Origin: an uncultured Clostridia bacterium
Lineage (GTDB): Bacteria; Bacillota; Clostridia; Oscillospirales; Acutalibacteraceae
Assembly: GCA_947567585.1 (NCBI GenBank)
Contig: CANONE010000087.1
Location: 1-8,746, forward strand
Length of the DNA: 8,746 nt
Direction of reading: 5' to 3'
The notes under the pieces were generated by a model that saw only the letters and a program-made list of their open reading frames with translations, made no database searches and had not been told where the DNA came from. Made by a program: the position numbers and the translations under genes. Shown one piece after another: positions 5,038 to 8,746 of the stretch (within the stretch, counting starts at the first letter, position 1; every line of letters starts with the position of its first letter).

Positions 5038-6681
5038 TTGAAAATGTGCAAAAAATGGCTGGGGAAGCTTCGCAGGCCCTTGACCGCCCTCTTGGCCGCC
5101 GGGGTCGTCTGCGGCAGTATGCCGGCGAAAACCCAAGCGGCCTGGTTTTCGGACGTGCCCTATAACGCCTGGTATGCGGAGGCCGTGGAGGATCTATCTT
5201 ACCGGGGTATCATGAACGGCACCGGGCCCGCTACCTTTTCTCCCTTCGGTACCATCAGCCGCGCGGAATTTGTAGCCATGCTGGCCAGGTCCGCCCTGGA
5301 CGAGTGGGAGCTTGGGGAGTATGACTACCGGGGGGATTTCAACGACGTCTCCTCCGGCCATTGGGCCAATAAGTACATCAACTGGGCCAGCGAGGCCGGA
5401 GTAGCCAGCGGCACAGGCGGCGGCTCCTTTAGCCCCGGCAGGAAGGTTACCCGGCAGGATATGGCCGTAATGGTAGTCAATTTCGCCAAGGCCACGGGGC
5501 TTGAGCTCCCTATTACGGATGGGCCCCTTATGTTCCTGGACCAAGGCTCTATTTCCGGCTATGCTTCCGACAGCGTCAGCCAGTGCCAGCGGGCGGGGAT
5601 TATCAACGGCTATGACGACCTTACCTTCCGTCCCAAAGGAAACGCCACCCGGTGCGAAGCGGCTTCCATTTACTCCCGCTTTCTCAACCGCAGCGTTCAG
5701 GCCCCCTATAAAATCATCCGCAAGCGGATGAACGGCGTGTCGCTGGCCGCTGTGGAGTTTGACCCCAATCTCTACAATACCGGCGTCGCCATGGGCGAAG
5801 ACCGGGTTCGGGGGGGAGAAACCTCCCGCTCCCTCTTTAACCGGCTTGGGGCTGAAATTGCCGTAAACGGCGCTTTCTTTGATTTTGACACCTACATCCC
5901 CTATGGCACCATCATTGACAACGGGCGGCTGGTTACCGTCTATAACAACTTCTCCCCCGCTAAATCCGCCATCACCATGGATTCTACCGGTCACTTTACT
6001 GTGGAGAACTTCCGCACCGAGGTGTCCGCCAGCCTGTATAAGCAAAACGGCACGGAGGCTTCCGCCGGCTCTCTGGGCGTGAACCGGCTGCCCTCCAGCG
6101 CCCAGGACGGCACCCGGATTATGTTTACCCGGGACTGGGGAAGCAGCCTGGGCTTTTCCGCCAAGCACGCTGCGGCCGTGGACTCCAGCGGCATCGTTAC
6201 CGCCGTATACCGGGACCAGGACGCGCCTATTCCCCAGGACGGCTATCTGCTGGCCCAGCGGGGAGAACGGAAATGGGATAACTTCTTGCCCGAGGTCCAA
6301 GTAGGCGACCAGATCATCTGGCAGCGGGAATATGTAGGCGCCAGCACCCAGGATATTCAGCTTTCCCTGGGCTCCGGGCCAAAAATCGTACAGGACGGGC
6401 AGCCCTATGGCGACTATTACACCTACGCCGCCGAGGGATTCGAACTGCTGAACACCATGGGCGACGACCGCCGGGTCTGCATTGGCATTACCTATGAGGG
6501 CAAGCTGGTGATCCTCACGGCCTATACCAGCCTGCCGGAGCTTTCCCATATCATGGTGGGCATGGACTGCGAAAGCGCTGTGAACCTGGACGGTGGGGGC
6601 TCCACGAATCTCTACGTGGACGGCAACTGGCTCTATGGCCCCACGGACCGGGGCCTGAACAGCGTACTCTATTTCTGGTAA
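5038..6681 (+). CDS. Secreted cell-wall protein: three SLH repeats plus NAGPA-type phosphodiester glycosidase domain
   Basis: The 547-residue product starts with a signal peptide (basic MKMCKKWLGKLRRP, hydrophobic 15-27, likely cleavage after TQA at 34). Three S-layer homology repeats follow, beginning with FSDV (37), FNDV (101) and FLDQ (166); such repeats anchor proteins to secondary cell-wall polymers. From about 224 to the end it resembles the NAGPA domain, named for the mammalian uncovering enzyme that cleaves GlcNAc-1-phosphodiesters. Signature segments are VNGAFFDF (from 276) and VNLDGGGSTNLY (from 515), where Asn516 and Asp518 are likely active-site residues by family analogy. The bacterial substrate is unknown; a wall or exopolysaccharide phosphodiester is a reasonable inference. 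The TTG start is 9 nt after AAAGGAG; the upstream in-frame ATG at 4996 lacks a ribosome binding site. The gene heads an operon with the membrane protein at 6681. Confidence 0.88.
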   Translation: MKMCKKWLGKLRRPLTALLAAGVVCGSMPAKTQAAWFSDVPYNAWYAEAVEDLSYRGIMNGTGPATFSPFGTISRAEFVAMLARSALDEWELGEYDYRGDFNDVSSGHWANKYINWASEAGVASGTGGGSFSPGRKVTRQDMAVMVVNFAKATGLELPITDGPLMFLDQGSISGYASDSVSQCQRAGIINGYDDLTFRPKGNATRCEAASIYSRFLNRSVQAPYKIIRKRMNGVSLAAVEFDPNLYNTGVAMGEDRVRGGETSRSLFNRLGAEIAVNGAFFDFDTYIPYGTIIDNGRLVTVYNNFSPAKSAITMDSTGHFTVENFRTEVSASLYKQNGTEASAGSLGVNRLPSSAQDGTRIMFTRDWGSSLGFSAKHAAAVDSSGIVTAVYRDQDAPIPQDGYLLAQRGERKWDNFLPEVQVGDQIIWQREYVGASTQDIQLSLGSGPKIVQDGQPYGDYYTYAAEGFELLNTMGDDRRVCIGITYEGKLVILTAYTSLPELSHIMVGMDCESAVNLDGGGSTNLYVDGNWLYGPTDRGLNSVLYFW

Positions 6682-7163
6682 TGGGTCATTTGGGCTTTTC
6701 CTGGATGGGGCTGGTTTTTCTTATCCTTCTGTTTCTGCCCAACCTGCTGTGGACCAAAGCTCAACCCCAGGGCTACAGCCCTCAAGGGGAAAGCAAGGTT
6801 TTGCGGCTCTTTGAGCGGACCGGCGAAACCGCCTGCTCCGGCTGCGCCCTGCTTTTTCAGGACTTTAACCCCCAGGGCTGGTCCCTTTGGAGCCTTTGGC
6901 TGGCGGGATCCCTTTTGCTGATGCTGCTCTATGAGCTGTGGTGGATCCGGTATTTCCACAGTGAAAGGCGCCTGGAAGACTTTTACAGCAGTCTGATGGG
7001 GATTCCCGTAGCGGGCGCTACCCTGCCTGTGGCAGCGTTTCTGCTGCTGGGCGTTTACGGAAAAGTAGTCTGGATGGTTTTGGCGGCGCTGGCGCTGGGA
7101 GTGGGGCATATTGGAATCCACCTCCGGCACCGGCGAGATTTGAAAAACAGCTTTAAAAAATAA
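6681..7163 (+). CDS. Conserved polytopic membrane protein of unknown function
   Basis: The 160-residue protein has hydrophobic stretches at about 6-24, 67-88, 107-126 and 128-147, so roughly four membrane helices, and ends in a basic tail (RHRRDLKNSFKK). The segment FYSSLMGIPVAGATLPVAAF is the most motif-like part. A pair of cysteines (52 and 55, CSGC) lies in a weakly hydrophobic stretch before the second helix. The ATG overlaps the stop codon of the SLH-NAGPA gene (TAATG), and no Shine-Dalgarno is visible, so translation probably depends on reinitiation after the upstream gene. This implies matched production and perhaps a joint envelope role. I have a general impression of similar unnamed proteins in other Firmicutes, but I cannot assign a function. 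A terminator follows 10 nt after the stop. Confidence 0.8.
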   Translation: MGHLGFSWMGLVFLILLFLPNLLWTKAQPQGYSPQGESKVLRLFERTGETACSGCALLFQDFNPQGWSLWSLWLAGSLLLMLLYELWWIRYFHSERRLEDFYSSLMGIPVAGATLPVAAFLLLGVYGKVVWMVLAALALGVGHIGIHLRHRRDLKNSFKK

Positions 7164-7172
7164 AACAAAAAG

Positions 7173-7201
7173 GGCTGGCCAGTATCCCTGGCCGGCCTTT
7201 T
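7173..7201. terminator. Bidirectional Rho-independent terminator
   Basis: GGCTGGCCAG (7173-7182) pairs over 10 bp (one G-U) with CTGGCCGGCC (7188-7197) around TATCC. On the plus strand it is followed by TTTTCTGCTTT; on the minus strand by CCCTTTTTGTTTTATTTT. It therefore serves both the operon ending at 7163 and the convergent gene ending at 7250, with the better U tract in the leftward direction. Confidence 0.88.
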
Positions 7202-7249
7202 CTGCTTTAGAACCTGCGTACCGCTGGATACAGAACAGATTCAGGAAGA

Positions 7250-7474
7250 TTACAGCTTAAAATCCTCAGGATCGAAGTTCCCGGTTTTAAGGGCAGGGGC
7301 CGGGCGGGGCTTTCGAAAAAGAGGATTATAAAGATACGCCTTGCACCGTCCCTCTTCCATTTGCCGGTGAAGCGCGCAAACCGGCGTGCCCTCCGGCGCG
7401 GCATTGTAATAGCAGTAGGCGCAGTCGGGCTGGATCTCGCTGCCAAAAAGCGGCGTTTTCTTCTTTCTAAACAT
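7250..7474 (-). CDS. Small four-cysteine protein of unknown function (putative zinc-binding)
   Basis: The 74-residue protein begins MFRKKKTPLFGSE and contains Cys18, Cys21, Cys33 and Cys44 (C-X2-C-X11-C-X10-C), a layout compatible with a small zinc-binding fold, although this is inference. A basic, proline-rich stretch (residues 54-63) leads to the acidic-aromatic C-terminus FDPEDFKL. There is no signal peptide or membrane segment, so it is probably cytoplasmic. Four consecutive start-capable codons (GTG, ATG, ATG, ATG from 7483) follow the AGGTG site; I chose the last one, at 7474, because it is spaced 7 nt from that site. It has its own promoter at 7493-7521 and a good terminator, is convergent with the membrane-protein operon, and is divergent from rex. 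I have an impression of similar small proteins in other Clostridia but know of no function. Confidence 0.75.
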   Translation of the reverse strand: MFRKKKTPLFGSEIQPDCAYCYYNAAPEGTPVCALHRQMEEGRCKAYLYNPLFRKPRPAPALKTGNFDPEDFKL

Positions 7475-7492
7475 CATCATCACCTAAAAGCT

Positions 7493-7521
7493 AGTATACC
7501 GCATAGGCTCCTATTTAGCAA
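7493..7521 (-). promoter_or_regulatory. Sigma-A promoter of the four-cysteine protein gene
   Basis: TTGCTA (7521-7516) and TATACT (7498-7493) are 17 nt apart. The predicted +1 is near A7485, which is also the first base of AGGTG, so the mRNA would start AGGTGATGATGATG with almost no leader. Confidence 0.7.
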
Positions 7522-7689
7522 GAGGGATCCGAAAAGAAGCCCAATGAAAACTTGTTGGGCGTCTTTGAGAAGCGAAGTTGCATTGGAGAGGTCCCGCGTG
7601 CGGAGCCGGTGGAGCCGTAAAAGCGAAAATCTGCACAAATATTGCGGATGGTGTTTTCGATATTTTTTTATCGATAGAAAAATTGGTGC
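7522..7689. other. Intergenic stretch between the divergent promoters, with one hairpin and no gene
   Basis: A perfect inverted repeat GCCCAA-N10-TTGGGC (7539-7560) is present; on the minus strand it is followed by TTCTTTTC, which could act as a weak leftward terminator upstream of the four-cysteine gene promoter. Open frames crossing this stretch lack ribosome binding sites and overlap known genes in other frames. No RNA gene is recognisable. Confidence 0.4.
7657..7674. repeat. Inverted repeat TCGATA-N6-TATCGA upstream of rex (possible operator)
   Basis: TCGATA (7657-7662) and TATCGA (7669-7674) form a perfect 6-bp inverted repeat around six T residues, about 40 nt upstream of the rex -10. 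The size suits a dimeric DNA-binding protein, but the half-site is not the usual Rex half-site (TTGTGA or TTGTTA). Confidence 0.4.
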
Positions 7690-7718
7690 TTCCATTTTCG
7701 GGAAAACTGTGGTATATT
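7690..7718 (+). promoter_or_regulatory. Probable extended -10 promoter of rex
   Basis: TATATT (7713-7718) preceded by TGG forms an extended -10 element. The -35 region TTCCAT (7690-7695, 17-nt spacer) is poor, as is common for extended -10 promoters. Transcription would start near 7725, about 45 nt before the rex ATG. Confidence 0.5.
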
Positions 7719-7768
7719 AATAGCAGTAAGAGGAATGTACAGCCTACATGGAGAAAAGAGGTGATGAA

Positions 7769-8416
7769 ATGCCGGACCGGTGTGTTTCAAAGCAGACCCT
7801 GCAGCGGCTGCCCGCCTATCTCAATTACCTGCGCAGCCCGCAGGCTGTGGGAAAGTATGTGTCGGCTACCAATATTGCCGAGGCCCTAGGGTTTAACGAC
7901 GTGGTAGTCCGTAAGGACTTGGCCTGCGTCAGCAATTTGGGGCGGCCCAAAGTGGGCTATGTGCGCGTGGAGCTGATTCGGGCGCTGGAGCGGTTTCTGG
8001 GCTATGACAATACCCAGGACGCGGTGCTGGTGGGCGCCGGAAAGCTGGGCCAGGCCCTGCTCTCCTACGGCGGCTTTCCTCAGTATGGGCTAAACATCCT
8101 AGCCGGGTTTGACTGCGACCCTGCCCTTGCCGGCAAGGAGGTGGCGGGCAAAAAGATCCTGCCCATGGATAAGCTTCCGGACCTGTGCCGCAGGGTTGGG
8201 GTGCATATTGGCATTATCACGGTGCCGGGAGCCTATGCCCAGGAGGTGTGCGACCAGCTGACAGGCAGCGGCGTACTGGCCGTGTGGAATTTTGCCAACG
8301 CGCATCTTCATGTGCCCCAGGGGATCTTGGTCCAGAATGAAAACATGGCGGTGTCCCTGGCGCTGCTTTCTAACCACCTAAGAGAACAATTCAGCACCAA
8401 GGGAAACGGAAAATAG
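7769..8416 (+). CDS. rex: Redox-sensing transcriptional repressor Rex
   Basis: Rex is a homodimeric repressor that binds DNA when NAD+ is abundant and is released by NADH, controlling fermentation genes. The product has 215 residues, typical of the family. An N-terminal winged helix covers about 1-80, with VVRKDLA at 46-52; a Rossmann domain begins with VLVGAGKLG (86-94; GxGxxG) and AGFDCDP. The C-terminal NENMAVSLALLSNHL resembles the family's swapped C-terminal helix. The wing reads SNLGRPKVGY (55-64), where classical Rex proteins have FGEFGKRGVGY-like sequence, so this belongs to a divergent group and may have altered operator preference. The ATG at 7769 follows AGAGG by 7 nt; the in-frame ATG at 7748 lacks a ribosome binding site. 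adhE follows after 72 nt on the same strand, which fits its expected role and suggests an autoregulated unit. Confidence 0.93.
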   Translation: MPDRCVSKQTLQRLPAYLNYLRSPQAVGKYVSATNIAEALGFNDVVVRKDLACVSNLGRPKVGYVRVELIRALERFLGYDNTQDAVLVGAGKLGQALLSYGGFPQYGLNILAGFDCDPALAGKEVAGKKILPMDKLPDLCRRVGVHIGIITVPGAYAQEVCDQLTGSGVLAVWNFANAHLHVPQGILVQNENMAVSLALLSNHLREQFSTKGNGK

Positions 8417-8488
8417 GTTTTCCTGCGGGCCCTGGGCCTGCCGGAAGCCGCCGCTTCCCCAAATAAACAGCAAAGGATGGGCAATTTC
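8417..8488 (+). other. rex-adhE spacer with two hairpins, no clear terminator or promoter
   Basis: The 72-nt spacer is GC-rich and contains CGGGCC/GGCCTG (one G-U) and the perfect hairpin GGAAGC-CGCC-GCTTCC (8443-8458). Neither is followed by a T run, and no -35/-10 pair is visible. This favours read-through from rex into adhE; an RNA-processing or partial-termination role for the hairpins is possible. Confidence 0.45.
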
Positions 8489-8746
8489 ATGGAGACAAAT
8501 TTTGAAATCGTGGAAAACGTGGAAACCTTTGAAAAAATGCTGGCCCGGGTGCGCGAAGCGCAGAAGCAGTACGCCGCCTTTACCCAGCAGCAGGTAGACA
8601 AGATTTTCCGCGCCGCGGCTATGGCCGCAAACCTACAGCGTATCCCCCTGGCCAAGCTGGCTGTGGAGGAGACCGGCATGGGTATTGTGGAGGACAAGGT
8701 CATCAAAAACCACTATGCCGCCGAGTATATCTACAACACCTATAAG
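8489..8746 (+). CDS. adhE: Bifunctional acetaldehyde-CoA/alcohol dehydrogenase, N-terminal part (partial)
   Basis: AdhE reduces acetyl-CoA to acetaldehyde and then ethanol, re-oxidising two NADH, and forms cytoplasmic filaments (spirosomes). The 86 visible codons cover the very start of the aldehyde dehydrogenase half. The segment with QVDKIFRAAAMAANLQRIPL, then AVEETGMGIVEDKVIKNHYA and EYIYNTYK, is highly characteristic of AdhE; an alternative is a stand-alone CoA-acylating aldehyde dehydrogenase of the same family. Full AdhE is about 860-890 residues, so roughly 90 percent lies beyond the window. The ATG at 8489 is preceded by AAAGGA (11-nt spacing); an in-frame ATG at 8477 sits directly on AAAGG and is less likely. 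It lies 72 nt downstream of rex with no obvious promoter, consistent with Rex control through co-transcription or a site outside what I can recognise. Confidence 0.88.
   Translation, partial: METNFEIVENVETFEKMLARVREAQKQYAAFTQQQVDKIFRAAAMAANLQRIPLAKLAVEETGMGIVEDKVIKNHYAAEYIYNTYK

Noticed and set aside
5194..6549. Long open frame of 451 codons on the minus strand, opposite the SLH-NAGPA gene
   Set aside because: It is the antisense shadow of a GC-rich gene with clear domains; the translation is low-complexity Gly/Ala/Val-rich, with no ribosome binding site or recognisable motif.
7361..7720. Plus-strand ORF of 119 codons across the four-cysteine gene and rex upstream region
   Set aside because: It overlaps the better-supported minus-strand gene antisense, has no Shine-Dalgarno, and its composition is Arg/Ser-rich shadow-like.
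8443..8458. Terminator between rex and adhE
   Set aside because: The hairpin is only 6 bp and is followed by CCAAATAAAC, with no T run.

Overview
The window looks like a chromosomal segment of a moderately GC-rich member of the Clostridia (Firmicutes), possibly an Oscillospiraceae or Lachnospiraceae relative. This rests on sigma-A promoters with good -35/-10 boxes, strong AGGAGG-type ribosome binding sites, frequent TTG starts, an SLH-domain surface protein, and a Rex repressor directly upstream of adhE. The taxonomic call is inference. No mobile element, CRISPR array, tRNA or rRNA was seen.

Layout. (1) Positions 1-3692 read leftward. A probable gene start runs off the left edge (1-67). Next is an ABCB-type exporter (320-2053) with its own promoter, a 19-codon upstream ORF and a pair of mutually exclusive hairpins at its ribosome binding site. 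Then comes an orphan PfoR/PTS_EIIC_2-type membrane protein (2325-3404) with a strong promoter, a leader of about 250 nt and a second, unrelated set of competing hairpins over its ribosome binding site. (2) From 3794 the strand flips: mutY (3842-4861) is divergent from the PTS gene. It is followed by a two-gene operon encoding a secreted SLH-NAGPA protein (5038-6681) and a small polytopic membrane protein (6681-7163) that starts on the last base of the preceding stop codon. (3) A bidirectional terminator (7173-7201) separates this operon from a convergent gene for a 74-residue four-cysteine protein (7250-7474). (4) Rex (7769-8416) reads rightward into the first 86 codons of adhE (8489 to the right edge), so a redox sensor sits next to the NADH-consuming fermentation enzyme that Rex proteins typically control.

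The protein genes are mostly recognisable families. The most novel material is non-coding: two independent RNA leaders, upstream of two adjacent transporter genes, each able to fold the Shine-Dalgarno sequence into a hairpin or into an alternative that releases it. The exporter leader looks like uORF-dependent translational attenuation. The PTS leader looks like an unassigned riboswitch-like element, with a 10-bp closing stem, several internal hairpins and a duplicated AGGGACGA that could compete for one TCGTCCCT. Both are sequence-level inferences made by eye; no folding or database search was run.
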